From the NCBI GenBank assembly GCA_004123355.1, contig SCHM01000002.1, forward strand, positions 4,189,569-4,253,568: a DNA stretch of 64,000 nt. The letters run 5' to 3'. The notes under the pieces were generated by a model, which worked only from the letters and a program-made list of their open reading frames with translations, made no database searches and had not been told where the DNA came from. Shown one piece after another: positions 33,098-44,431 of this stretch. Positions within the stretch are counted from its first letter, which is position 1. Each line of letters starts with the position of its first letter. The DNA is from Amphirosellinia nigrospora. Taxonomy: Eukaryota; Ascomycota; Sordariomycetes; Xylariales; Xylariaceae. Position numbers and translations under genes: made by a program.

Positions 33098-34085
33098 ATG
33101 CCGTCCACAAATAAACGCAAGTCCCACGATGAGGACCCCGCGACCGCCACTCCGACGGCGAAAGGACCAGACGTCTCGAGCAAGAAGCGGCGGCGCGTGA
33201 GCGCTGGTGAGGAAGAAGTATCCAAGCTCGAGCGGAAGAAGAAGAAATCAAAGAAAGACAAGAAGAAGAGCTCTGTTAGCGAAGTAGGAGAGACAGCCGC
33301 AGAAGCAGAGGAGGCAGGAGCCGAGGCGGAAGCAGAAGCGGAAGCACCCAGCACAAAGGACGCAGACCCAACAGACCCCAAACCATCAAGCTCGAAGAAG
33401 AACAAAAAGGACAAAAAGAAAAATCCTACCAAAGCCCCAACCGACTCCGAACCCACCCCAGCAGCGACAGACGCAGAACCCGACGTCGACGCCGAAGCTG
33501 AATCGACCGACAAAAAGCGCTTCATAGTCTTCGTCGGCAACCTACCCTACAGCGCAACAAGCGCCCAGATAACATCACACTTCTCCTCCGTGCACCCAAC
33601 CTCGGTGCGACTCCTGCACCAAAAAAACGACCCGTCCAAGTCGCGGGGATCGCTTTCGTAGAATTCGCGCGGTACGACCACATGAAGACGGCGCTAAAGC
33701 TCTACCACCACTCGACCTTCAAATGTCCCTCTTCCACCAATTCCACCCCCAAAGGTGGACGGGGCGGTAAGAACGGGCAGAGGAAGAACGCCAACCAACC
33801 ATGGGGAGAAGGAGGTCCAGAACCGGGGATGGAGGAGCGCAAGATCAATGTTGAATTGACGGCCGGCGGAGGTGGCAACACCGAGTACCGGAAGGAGCGC
33901 ATCCGGGCCAAGAACGAGAAGCTGAACGAGGAGCGGGCACGGCGGGCTCAGGAAGAGGCGCGTCTTCGCGATAAGAAGGGCCGGGAGAAGGCCGAGAAGA
34001 AAGAAGGGATAAGACAGAAGAGGCCGAGGAGAAGAGTGTTGCGGATACTGTACATCCCAGTAGGCGAAGACGGGTTCATGGTTAG
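33098..34085 (+). CDS. nop6: Nop6-like nucleolar RRM protein, frame lost twice
   Basis: The N-terminal ~140 residues are Lys/Glu/Ala-rich with repeated KKSKKDKKK basic clusters. One RRM follows: RFIVFVGNLPYSATSAQI as strand 1/RNP2 and, one base out of frame, IAFVEFARYDHMKTAL as RNP1. A Lys/Arg/Glu-rich helix (RKERIRAKNEKLNEERARR) leads to the family-typical end HPSRRRRVHG. Nop6 helps early 40S ribosome assembly in the nucleolus. Frame is lost at G runs 33645-33648 (GGGGAT) and 34006-34008 (GGGAT); one extra base at each restores family text, so the gene is probably intact and the sequence imperfect. Confidence 0.8.
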
Positions 34086-35040
34086 GCGTCATTTGTAGTT
34101 GGATACCCCCTGTCAGGTAATGCCATTATATGTGTGTATTATTGTTATAGAGGTGATAGAAGGACCTAGTGCCGCAGCACTATAAGTACTCTATATATTA
34201 GGTAGGTACATGGTAAGCCGTACCAGGTACCTGCCTACATCCCCGGTTAAATAAGAATTTGCTGTGACGGATACATATAACACAACTAAAAGCTTAAACC
34301 GAGGTTCATGTGATAAAGAATGAGTGTTTTGGGTTTTGTCGTCGAAAGGAAGCCCACACAGCCTACAGTATTAGACTAAGATCCATAACATGACCATCAT
34401 CACTTCAATTAAGGGAAGAATGATGGCACAAATCACAAGGAACAAGTCTGCCTCAAATTTCTAGCCACCGTGGTTGGGAAAACCCTCCATTTCCATTATG
34501 GGCTGTGATATTTACAGTGTCACCAAATGGTGTAGTAGCACCCTTGCATGCATTGCCGTAGAGCTGAGCACTGTCTATCGAAATCAAGAGCAACAAAAAA
34601 ACAGGCAGGTGGTCCTATGCGTAAGTTCCGAGGTTCTCCAACTTGGGTAGAACCAAGAGGGTGAAGACGGATACCAGATGATCTGGATATCGAACTTCCT
34701 GGACAAAATAAGTCCTTTGCAAGAAACCAACCATGCTTCTCAACCCCGCCGGCCACGAGCCACAACTGCTCTCTGCCTTTTTTCCCCTCTGAGTGAAAAA
34801 TCCATTTGTTCAAGGTCCTTGGTCACAAAAATCAAGGGTCGACCAGATGGTTGGGTATGTGATGTGTGCAAAGGAAGGGATGCGAGGCCGATGTAAATGG
34901 TCAATGCAAACGAGTAGCCTCAGCACGCCGGTTCCTTGATGAGAAATGTCTTTCCTATGTTAACCCCAAAACGCCAGCATTCCTTGCCAATATTTCTTGC
35001 TCGCGACGCAAAATATCAAGTTGCAGATGGACGTGGGTAT
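34086..35040. other. convergent 3' flanks of Nop6 and Rac1
   Basis: Both neighbours end here, so the stretch is mainly 3' untranslated and intergenic DNA. TAGGTAGGTA and GGTACCTGCCTAC words occur at about 34199-34240. No gene is supported. Confidence 0.45.
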
Positions 35041-35941
35041 CTATAGGATAGCGCACTTTCCCGACTTCTTCTTGACGGGGACAGGACGAGGGTTCAGAAC
35101 GGCACTACATAATATGTCAGCAACTCTCCCTCGGAAATTATTGATCATGTAGCTCATACCGAATAGCCTCATCGAAAACGCTCTTCAAGTTTCGCTGAGT
35201 CAAGGCGGAACATTCCAAGTACTTGTGCGCCTTGATATCCTTAGCACAGATCAAAGCCTGGTCATAAGAGACGGGCTCCATTCTCTTAGAGCGGAGGCTC
35301 TCTAGTGTGGCAGGGTCCTCCCGAAGATCAAGCTTGGTACCGACCAAGATGATGGGGATATTCGGGGCATGATGTTCAATCTCGGGGTGCCACTGTAGGC
35401 GATCGGGTCAGTAGGTTGGTAGAGTGAATGGTTCAAAGGGGTGCGCACCTTGGCCTTGACGTTATCGAACGAGGGTGGGCTGACAATGCTGAAGCAGATC
35501 AGGAAGACATCAGTCTGGGGGTAGGATAGCGGACGCAAGCGGTCGTAATCCTCCTGTCCAGCCGTATCCCACAGTCCGAGGCTAATTGGCTTTCCATCGA
35601 CCATAACACTGGCGGAGTAATTATCAAAGCTGAAGAACAATTAGCATGTGATGATTATTAGCAGTAGGGACGGGTCACAAACACTGTGGGAATGTATTCA
35701 CCAGGAAAGGCATTCGTGGTATATGAGATGAGGAGACATGTCTAGGGATGCGTTAGCCTGCCAGCAACAGGTAGTCAATCCTGTATGTAGGTTCTTACCT
35801 TGCCAACAGCACCATCACCAGTGACGACGCACTATTGAAATTTGGTATTAGTCGTTGGTCAAAATAGTGAATTCTGCGCCACCGACGACGGATGCGACCA
35901 GGTGTACATACCTTCAGAGACTGGACGCCAGGGGCAGCCAT
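35041..35941 (-). CDS. rac1: Rac1-type Rho GTPase
   Basis: Six exons (35912-35941, 35799-35831, 35683-35741, 35449-35629, 35160-35392, 35041-35104) sum to 600 nt, 199 aa, without a frame problem. Visible are the P-loop GDGAVGKTC, switch [14 protein letters not shown], switch [22 protein letters not shown], guanine-specifying TKLD and SAL motifs, and a polybasic tail [10 protein letters not shown] ending in the prenylation box CAIL. The [10 protein letters not shown] tail and [20 protein letters not shown] mark it as Rac rather than Cdc42 or Rho1. Rac steers actin, polar growth and NADPH oxidase activity at the plasma membrane of filamentous fungi. Early small exons with GTATGT/GTAAGA donors are typical for fungal Rho genes. 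Confidence 0.96.
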
Positions 35942-37034
35942 AGTTTACGGACTCGAAGAATCGAGCGAAGACGACGGTATGTATACGGGAAGAACGAACA
36001 AGTGGAGGTGTGACGATTAGAGTAGCTGGGATGCCGGAGGATATCGGCGTGGGTCGGCGGGGTCAGGGGTTGGTTATCAGGTGTGGTCGGCGTTAGGGCG
36101 CAGGAGCGAACGCAGTTCCAAGTGAGTGTTGTGTGTTGGCTGGCTAGCTGCAACAAAGGTCAGAGATGTCTTCATGTCAATTATAGGCATAGCGTGCCGC
36201 AGCCTGCAGGAGTTGGGCAGCACAGAGTGACACAATGGTAAAGGGGGGTATGCACGGGAAGGCGCTTTGGCTTCGGGGATGCATGTACATATAGATGTGC
36301 TGTATGCTGTGGGTGGTCCGACGGGCTAGACAGCTCGTGCAGGCGAGGTGGAACAACTTCTAGATGGTGATGGGAGAAGTGAATGCAAAGGTTTGGAATA
36401 GGCAAAATACAAATGCAAACAGTAGTGCCGGTGAGGCGAACCAGACGGCAGGGTGGATGGTAAATCAATATGATTATCCTTACACCTCGGGTCTTGTGTT
36501 GCAAATAGGCTAGGCAGGGAAGACAAAGAAGCGCAGGGGAAGGGAAGACGGTCGACGTAGGTGAGGCGTGAGGCGTGAGACAACAGCAGGATAGGTGTAT
36601 CGGATTCCCGACGGAGTGGTGACGTCTGATGAGTGAGTACAGAGAATGGGGAATTGCGGGAAACAAGCGACGGAACAGACGTCGTGATGGTGGAAAGTAG
36701 GTAGATGCGATGCTTGCTCGGGCTGCTGTGGAAGAGGAAGGGGGACACAAGCCGAGGCCGGGAGTGAAGCACAACGTCAAGTATAAAATAAGAAAAGGCG
36801 ATTGACAACCTACAAGACAAGACCAGGTGGTTGAAGGGTTCTCACAGTACGAAATGCCCGTATCTGAAAGGAGGCCACGATAAACTGACGGGCAGACGGG
36901 GTGTAGGATCAATCAATGGATGGATCAATCAGAGGAGAGATGCAGCGCTCGGATCGCAGTTGAAGTGCCGTCAACGGAACAAGACGGGCGACGGGGACGG
37001 GGACGGGCGACGGGGAAGAAAGAGAGGAACGAAG

Positions 37035-37110
37035 TAAGTAGTAGTAGGAGTAGTAGTAGTAGAGAGAGAGAGAGATACACACACTCACACTTGCTCACTC
37101 ACACACGCAC
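37035..37110. repeat. microsatellite cluster AGT / AG / AC
   Basis: Consecutive runs of AGT triplets, then (GA)n, then ACAC/TCAC units upstream of Rac1. Confidence 0.7.
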
Positions 37111-37175
37111 AAGCAAGCATGCACACTCGGAACTCCTGTGACTCTCTGTGTAAACCGAAACAGAGCGGCAACAGG

Positions 37176-37220
37176 ATAGGAGTTGCAGTTGTAGTTGCAG
37201 TTGCAGTTGCAGTTGTAATG
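37176..37220. repeat. hexanucleotide repeat GTTGCA
   Basis: About seven units of GTTGCA or GTTGTA in tandem. Confidence 0.75.
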
Positions 37221-37269
37221 TACGGTAGCGGTAGTGTGCAGTAGAGGTAGTGTAGTGTAGATATGTGGT

Positions 37270-37335
37270 GGGCGATGTGTGGATTGGATAGAGGTGATGG
37301 GTGGATGGATGAATAGATGGATGGATGGGTGAGTG
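37270..37335. repeat. ATGG-type tetranucleotide tract
   Basis: Imperfect GATGGATGGATG units with interruptions. Confidence 0.6.
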
Positions 37336-40300
37336 GAACGGGCAGAGAGATACCTGCTGCAGTGATAGTAGATAGATGGTCAAGTTTACCTGGATAATTG
37401 GTTGGTTGGACGGTTAGGCGATGGAGCTTCTAAGGATCAAAGAGGAAATCCAAGCTCCAAAGGCGTTAAAGTTGGAAGTAGTAAGTGTAGGAGTAGGTAA
37501 GTAAGTAGGCGGTGGTTAGGTAGAGAAAGGCGGTCGGTCGGCTGGTCGTGATACAACGAAAGCAAAAACTGCCCCAGGTACCTTTTAGCTTTTAGGTAAC
37601 CTCTAGCTAAGTACTTTACCCACCAGGGAGTGGGAGTGACTGGCAGGTACAATATCTACCTGCTACAGATACTTACTTACATGGAGTAGCACATGTACAG
37701 GTAGGTAATATTTATCCCTCCTTCAATGTTGGCTGACTGGATGAGCGCGTTCGCTGCAAATACCTAATCGTCTGTATACCCACCTCATGTAGGTAGGTTA
37801 GGTAATAGGGAGGTACGGCTGCATATGTATATTCGAGGCTAACAAGGTGAGTGGATGTCGAGCTCTGTGCTCCTTTTCGAGATGTGCTTCGTGCTATATT
37901 TACTGTATATTATCGACGAATAGCGCCCCTTCCACTTCCAAGGTTCTTAGCTAGGGAGCCGCTACGCTAGCCCGAGCGTTGCTAGTGGTACCACCTAGCG
38001 ATAACAGCACCCCATCACGGAATGGGATTGCTGGTATTGGCTATTGGGTGGAGACATCTCTGCGATACGCTGATTCTAGTACCAATATGTAACCTCCTTC
38101 TGCATGATTGGACCTTTGTGAGATAGGAAACCGGGTGTTTCGTATGGGAGAGTAGTGTACTGGTTCTCTAAGACATGATGATCAGAAACATCATGTTCGA
38201 AACTACTCGTTCGACTCATGGGCATATCAGGTTTAGATCGGCTTTAAATTCAACGGGTTACAGATATGGTGGATGGATTATCCCAGCTCATCACCTTATC
38301 ATTGACTACACTACGCCATGATCCCCCACCTTTTCCAAGTATACTATGAATAGCTATGTGATAGTCTTAATAGATGCATACATATCGCAGTTCGTGAGAG
38401 CTCACAAAACCACAAAATAGTTAGCATGTAAGGGGTCCCTTAGCCGGCAGGGAGATATCCCCATCTTCCAAGAGACGCCCTTTTAGGCAAGATGTGTACC
38501 TGACGCACGGCTTGTGACATGGCTACCCTGTAACAATTTATAGCCCTCCCACGCGTATCAGGGGTTGCGTCCACCAAAGGCGTCGAGGGACGAATGGGGA
38601 GACAGCGGGTTGTCTTGATTCGTTCACATGTTACAATTTGCGACAAATCAGAATTCTTGGTCAGAAGAGCTTTTTTGGGGGGCGGGAGAGGATGTGCTTA
38701 CAGGAATTCCTTAAAAGGGACCGAGCCCGGAGTACCTATTTACACATGGCTGTTATTAACTCATTTATAACCAAGAGGTCTATTCTGATTTCGTATTATT
38801 CAAGCAGAGAACACTTGTTAAACAACTCAAGACATAGAGGTTGGCCGGGCTGGTACCGGCACACAGCAGCATGTTTGGATACCCCACAATCTTCCTACCT
38901 TTGAAGATTGATCAACACTGGGCCTCCTGTGTGAGAAGCGTGCGTGGGTTGACTAAAGAGGGAAGCAAGCTGGTGGCATTGTGCCAAACAATCGGGAGCA
39001 CCCGAATGGGACATGCACATATCTAAGTAAGTTGTACCATGATCCTTTATCCGGACGCAACACATGATATAACTGACCTACCAAGACATAGACTATCCAG
39101 AACTAGGCACATAAAACAACCTTAGGAGAATTCTTCTAGATACTTGTCAGGCCTAGTCGAGCATCTCTTGCAACCGTCGATAACCAAGTACTGCACAACC
39201 GTGCATGCATATGCCGCCAACCTTAGCGTAGGTAGCTGGATAGGGTGAGAAACTAGGTTAGAGGCTTCGGCTAGGTGGTAGTATGCATCTCGAAACATTC
39301 TATTGAAACAGGTGGTAGAGGGAGGTTGTTTCAAGGTTGACTTGGACGCCGAGATCCGAGAGTTCGGGATATCTGTGCGCGTAACTGTTAGCCGTAGCTG
39401 TGAGCCGGAGCTGTAAGCGCGCTGCAGAACTGATACGTGCATCCTGTCGAAAAGCGCCTACCCCACCCCACCAACTTTCTGGGTGGAGGCTGAAGCTTGC
39501 TTACCGGACGCTGAGCGTTGTACCTGCCCACCTTGGCAAAGATATGTGTTGGACTGGGTTAGAAGAGTACCTAGAATAGCCAACATATATAAAACAAATA
39601 AATCTAAAAACAACAATAATATAAAATCTATACTTTTATCATTCTTGTCTAGTTATTCATCATGATGGAGAACAACTGGCCAAGGGCCTCGGGCACGAGT
39701 TGGGCAGCCTACGTGCTGGCCGGGGCTGTTCATAATTTGTCTGTTTGTCAAATTCGAATAAAAGGCAAAAGCCTCGACACGCGCGCGAAAAGTGACATGA
39801 GTAAGGTTGCGTCGTTGTCTTTGGTAGAGTGAAACCATGCGATACGCATTTTACCAACTGCGTCGATATGGCGATATTCCTCTTGCTGTGCCAGGTTCAT
39901 CTCCTCGGTCATGCCGCTGTTCAGCAATGGATTGGCTCACAGATAAGTACAAGCATAAAATGTGCGAGTCCGGGAGGCAATTCTACTGTCTACTCCCTGT
40001 GTGAGGCACTGAATTAGACTATATTGAATCAACTATGTAGAAGGGATGGAAGTTCCTAGGCCTACACTGCAGTACATCTAGTGAGTGGATGTGGGTCGGC
40101 ACTACCACACCCTGGCCTGACTAGTGCCACGTGTGGGGTGGTCTATTTTGACCAACCCCCACCTAAAGTAAGCACTTCGCTCCAATTGCTCAAACACCTT
40201 TTGACGCGCCCCGACGCGTGTCACTCCATCTCCTCGCAATTCACACGCGCTCAGACTCGGCTGAGGTCAATATTGACTTCGACTACGGCACACCCCCACG

Positions 40301-40442
40301 TCATACCCGCCCGATACAGGGGAGAGCAGTACTAGACCTACCCTGGATAGCAATAAGGAAGAATGAACCAAAGATTGCGGCATCATCATCATGATCACGA
40401 GCCCCTGAGCCAAACCTGATAGAGGGGCATTGACATTGCATC

Positions 40443-42053
40443 ATGGCGAACACCAACTCAAGAATACCACGGGGCGGTCGCCTCGCAGCCCTGAGCACGC
40501 CTCGAGCGACAACTACCCCCAACCGACAACCACCATCGAGCCGTCCCTCTGCCTCAGCGAGACGGAACAATGTTGCGACACCCCACGGGCGAGCCGCCAT
40601 CCGGGCCATGGACCAGCGTCGAGCTGCTTTATTCACCCCAGGAAGGACCCGTCGGCGCAGCTTGCGCGAACAACGCGAGACGCCCCGGGACCTCCTACGC
40701 AACCTCAGCCGAATTCTAGCCCGACGTCCCAACCCCTCTCTTCGTCGTCATCCCTGAATCCCAAGGCAATGCAACCTTGCCTCCATTTCCTGAAGAGGAC
40801 GAGGATGACGATGACGACGACTTTCCGATCGAGCGCCCTCGCTTCTCGCTACCGATGGGCCCCGATGATGATGATGACGACGATTTGAAGCCCCTCGGCT
40901 TAGTGGACTTGAGGAGGACAATTACACAATGCAATCGATTGAGCTTCCCCGGCGAGCGGTCATGGATAATACCATAAGGAGCAGCCTGGGGAGTATGAGG
41001 TATAGCGATTACATGGGGCCCGAAATACAGAGTGACGATGCTGGTATTGATTCCGGCTTCTTTCCTCCGCCGGCTCTGGACGATAGTGCCGAAGTGGTCA
41101 TGGACGAGCCGGCCGTCATTGAACGGTCAGTGCTCTAAATTAAACACCAACATGGAGTGGGATGTCGTGGGATTGATACTAACATATGCACGCAGCCTGG
41201 ACGCCGACGACGCAAGGCGACAAACTCTTGGGCCTGACAGCTTTTTTGGGGCGATAGATACCCCGACGCTGGCAATGAAACTACTTTTGTCATGGCCCCC
41301 ATCGAGTCACCAGTACGAGAACCAACAGCAACCGAGGGGCTGGAGGAATTGGGCAGTGATGATGGCCCCATGTATGATATGAATGATAACGATGACGACC
41401 ACGTGAATGAACCCATGGGCATGCCAGATTCTGATACAGAAGAAGAAGCCGACGATGCGGCCGAGAATAATATTAGCGCAATACAGGAGACGACGCTATC
41501 ACACATAACTAACCTCGCATCGCATAGACCCATGACGAGGAAAAAGGGCAAGATGATGTCGAGACATGGTATCGAGTACCCCTCACTACCATCAAATGTG
41601 GTGAAGAGGCTAGCTACGACCTGTGCAAAGACTGCGGGGTCCAAAGGCAAAATAAGCCCGGACACCCTAAATGCCATAATGATGGCTACGGATTGGTTCT
41701 TCGAGCAGCTTGGCGACGATCTATCCGCATATGCCAAGCATGCGGGCCGCAAGACTATCGATGAGAGTGATATGATTACTATCATGCGAAGGTATGTTTT
41801 TTCCCTATACTATACACTCTTTGCACGGGGCTTCTTTTACCCCTTATCAATAATGTACAGGTATTGATGCCGATTATGATACAGACAGCGGCAGACGAAC
41901 GCCTCCACCACCCCGTTTGCACTAGCCCAGCGCCATTTACCTAGGGAACTCTTGCAGGAGCTGCGTATGCCGGTACCCATTCCCAGTAAAGCTTCGCGCA
42001 AGAAGACGAGACGTGGAGATGTCGAGGGAGAGGAACAAGAGGAAGTGACGTGA
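40443..42053 (+). CDS. cnn1: CENP-T-like kinetochore protein with histone fold
   Basis: The C-terminus is a CENP-T histone fold: GIEYPSLPSNVVKRLATTC, KGKISPDTLNAIMMATDWFF, EQLGDDLSAYAKHAGRKTID and ESDMITIMRR, then over an intron (41792-41884, GTATGT...ACAG) RQRQTNASTTPFALAQRHLP and ELLQELRMPVP. The N-terminus has the basic TPHGRAAIRAMDQRRAALFT and TPRDLLRNLSRIL segments, and an acidic middle (EEDEDDDDDDFPIERPRFSL). CENP-T links centromeric DNA to the Ndc80 complex. Another intron starts at 41126 (GTCAGT) with a TACTAAC branch and ends at 41195. The frame slips by one base at least three times (about 40715-40735, 40770, 40905), each consistent with a missing base. Confidence 0.85.
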
Positions 42054-42101
42054 ACCAAGTATTAGATTTTGGATTTACTCGACATACGGAATAGGGAGTG
42101 T

Positions 42102-43317
42102 CTATGACCACTCCTTGTTCATGCGCACGCGACGGACATATCTGTCGGAGGCTTCTTGACCACCATGTAAAACATGATTGATGTAGCGATGGCTAGCCCG
42201 TACCTGACACAGCGTTAGCATTGCTTTGCACTGTAAGGGGTCAAGAGAGGGAGATAGGAAGCCCATACCAGGTGAAGATGTACTGTGCGTGGTTATTGCG
42301 CAGGTTGACCTCGGCCGGTCTACCGATAGGGATGCCTCTCGATTGCATTTCCAGGGCTTCCATCAGGCCGGGCTCTGCGGCAAGCAAGCTATTGTCAGCA
42401 GATTCGTCCACAAATAAATAAAACAAACCAGATCAAGATATAAAGCAAAATCCAGAGTATCAGTGTGGAAATAAAACCCAATATCAGTAGTGTAAAATAA
42501 CCTACCCATCGTCTGCTCAACCCACACAGCCTGGCTCCCCGTCAACTCGGCCATCTGTTTCACATCAGGGAAGTAGAACTCGCCCTTATCCGGGCGATTC
42601 TCAGGCGTGAACATATTCTTCTTCCACGGCTCTCTAAGCAACCCCTCTACGAGGACCTCACCGGTGGGCAATCCCTCCATGCGATCCCGCTGACGCCTCA
42701 ACTTCCTCGAGACCCAGCCACGATTGACCAGAACCGTGGCAGTCCCTCTCCCCCGCACCCTCTCTCTCGAGGGGCGTGATAACCATGAACCCATCCTCAC
42801 CATCGCGCATGCGCGGGCCCACGAGCATCTCCAGGTCATGCCTATACCGACCCCGCGCCACCACACGGCGGAAATCAAAGTCGTGGATGGCGTCGGGGTC
42901 GACGCGCGGCGGCAGCGGGAGCGGGGGTTGGACCAGGCGATCCTCGAAGCGCGCGATGAGCTCCGTCTTCCATCCCAGGCGCTGCACCTGCCACGTCCCA
43001 GGACTAGCGCGGTGAGGGGATCAGCGCGAGGATGATTAACCCTGGCCCGTGGCGCCGGCCCGCACGTACTAGCTCGGGCGGGTTGTCGAGGATCGAGGTG
43101 AAGGCTGGGTCGTCGCCTGGTTGTCGTTGGCGGGGGGGAGAAGTGGTTGTGAAGGGACGGCGTGGGTGGTGTGTGATGGCTGAGGGGGAGGATTGCCGGT
43201 GCGAAATCGGGCGCGGATTGGTATTTGTGTCGATGTCGTGCTACTGCTTAATTGCCGCTGCGCTTTTCGGGTGAGATTATTGCTGCTTCGCGACAGCCGG
43301 AAGCGTAGGGATTCCAT
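42102..43317 (-). CDS. shy1: SURF1/SHY1 cytochrome c oxidase assembly factor, frame lost several times
   Basis: The first exon starts MESLRFRLSRSSNNLTRKAQ, a mitochondrial presequence. Family segments follow: DPAFTSILDNPPELVRAGRR, the first membrane helix LIILALIPLTALVLGTWQVQ, RLGWKTELIARFEDRL, FRRVVARGRYRHDLEMLVGP, TGEVLVEGLLREPWKKNMFT, then after introns IPIGRPAEVNLRNNHAQYIF and the second helix YGLAIATSIMFYMVVKK. SURF1 sits in the mitochondrial inner membrane and helps assemble complex IV. Later exons are 42269-42374 and 42102-42203. The frame is lost by one base at several points (for example the C run at 42750-42754 and near 42995-43010), each repaired in sense by one extra base. The stop is either at 42102 or in the displaced frame at ~42119. 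Confidence 0.85.
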
Positions 43318-44431
43318 GGTTGCTGTGCCATGCTATGCCTTGGAGGTAGGTAGGTAGGTTGATCGATATCGCAACGACCGGAAGCTGGTGACGATTTCCT
43401 GGGCGCATAGGTCCCCACCACGGTCCCGCCATAGCGGTGTTATACCTTGTAGTTGTATATTGAGCGGAACTGCCAGGCCCATGCGTAAGGTATAGGTCAA
43501 TGCCTCCAGTCAAGGTTAAAGCCCTGCTAGAGTTTCCTGCCGTTGCTTATCCCTTTTTGATCTTGAGATTGTTCATAACTACCGTTATATTTCATGCAGG
43601 ACGACAGCTTAGAAATAAATTTGAGCGGCTTGTCTTCGACGCTTCTTGCAGCAGACTTGATATAATACCGCCCGTCGCCAAGCTGTTAGACGCTGTCGAG
43701 GGTACTGCGAAAGACTCAATGTGAGTCTGAGAGGTCCCTAATTGTAAAAAGACAACCAAGTTTATCTGTTCACCATCAAGGTAGATTAAGAAAGGCATTG
43801 TCAAAAAAAAAAAGTAAGCTACGCCCTATGAGTTACTTGCCTTTATAAGCAATTCAGGTCATTGCCAATTAACCAACCTAATTATTATCTTAACATATAG
43901 ATTTTCAATGTAAGTAAATTAATAAAAAGTTGAATTTCCCGACAGGATTAATCAATTAATTGATAAGGGATGTGATTATTATTTTCAAAGGAGGGAGGGA
44001 GGCGTCAGGCCGGGTGGGGTGATCGGATTGAAGCATAGATAACTGGCCAGACAAGACTCTTAGGTAAGCATGGATGGATCTTACGCACCACCAGAGTAGG
44101 TATCACATGCTGGAGACCTGTCTGATGCCTGTGCATTCGAGGTCCTTCGCACATCTTCATATGAGCAAAGAAGATCGACTTTCTGCAGTGTTTGACAACA
44201 GAAAAACTTCTTCTATATACTAAGCACCGCTATTTTTAGTTGAAAGGGAACGAACCGATTCCGCCCACCCGCTGTCAATTCCAGTCCCACATGAACTAAC
44301 TAACACCTTGACTAAAGCCACCTAACCTCATTTCGTCCATTGCGCTGCTGCTTACACTTTTCCTCTTGCTAGTTGCTGTTATTGTATTACAACGACAACA
44401 ACGATACCCGTCAATTTTGGGCGACGGAGTC
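43318..44431. other. divergent intergenic region SURF1 / UBX4-like
   Basis: No gene is supported. The stretch contains TAGGTAGGTAGG at about 43347 and an AT-rich block at 43800-43980. Confidence 0.45.

Larger units (their letters stand above)
35942..40442. other. 4.5-kb gene-poor region upstream of Rac1, rich in simple repeats
   Basis: No conserved coding sequence is seen on either strand; the longer ORFs at 36181-36912 are low-complexity. The part nearest Rac1 likely holds its promoter and leader. Simple repeats are listed separately. TAGGTAGGTA-type words occur near 37690 and 37790. Confidence 0.45.

Noticed and set aside
36181-36912. Long minus-strand ORFs upstream of Rac1
   Set aside because: Ser/Pro/Leu-rich translations of low-complexity DNA, with overlapping frames equally open and no conserved pattern.
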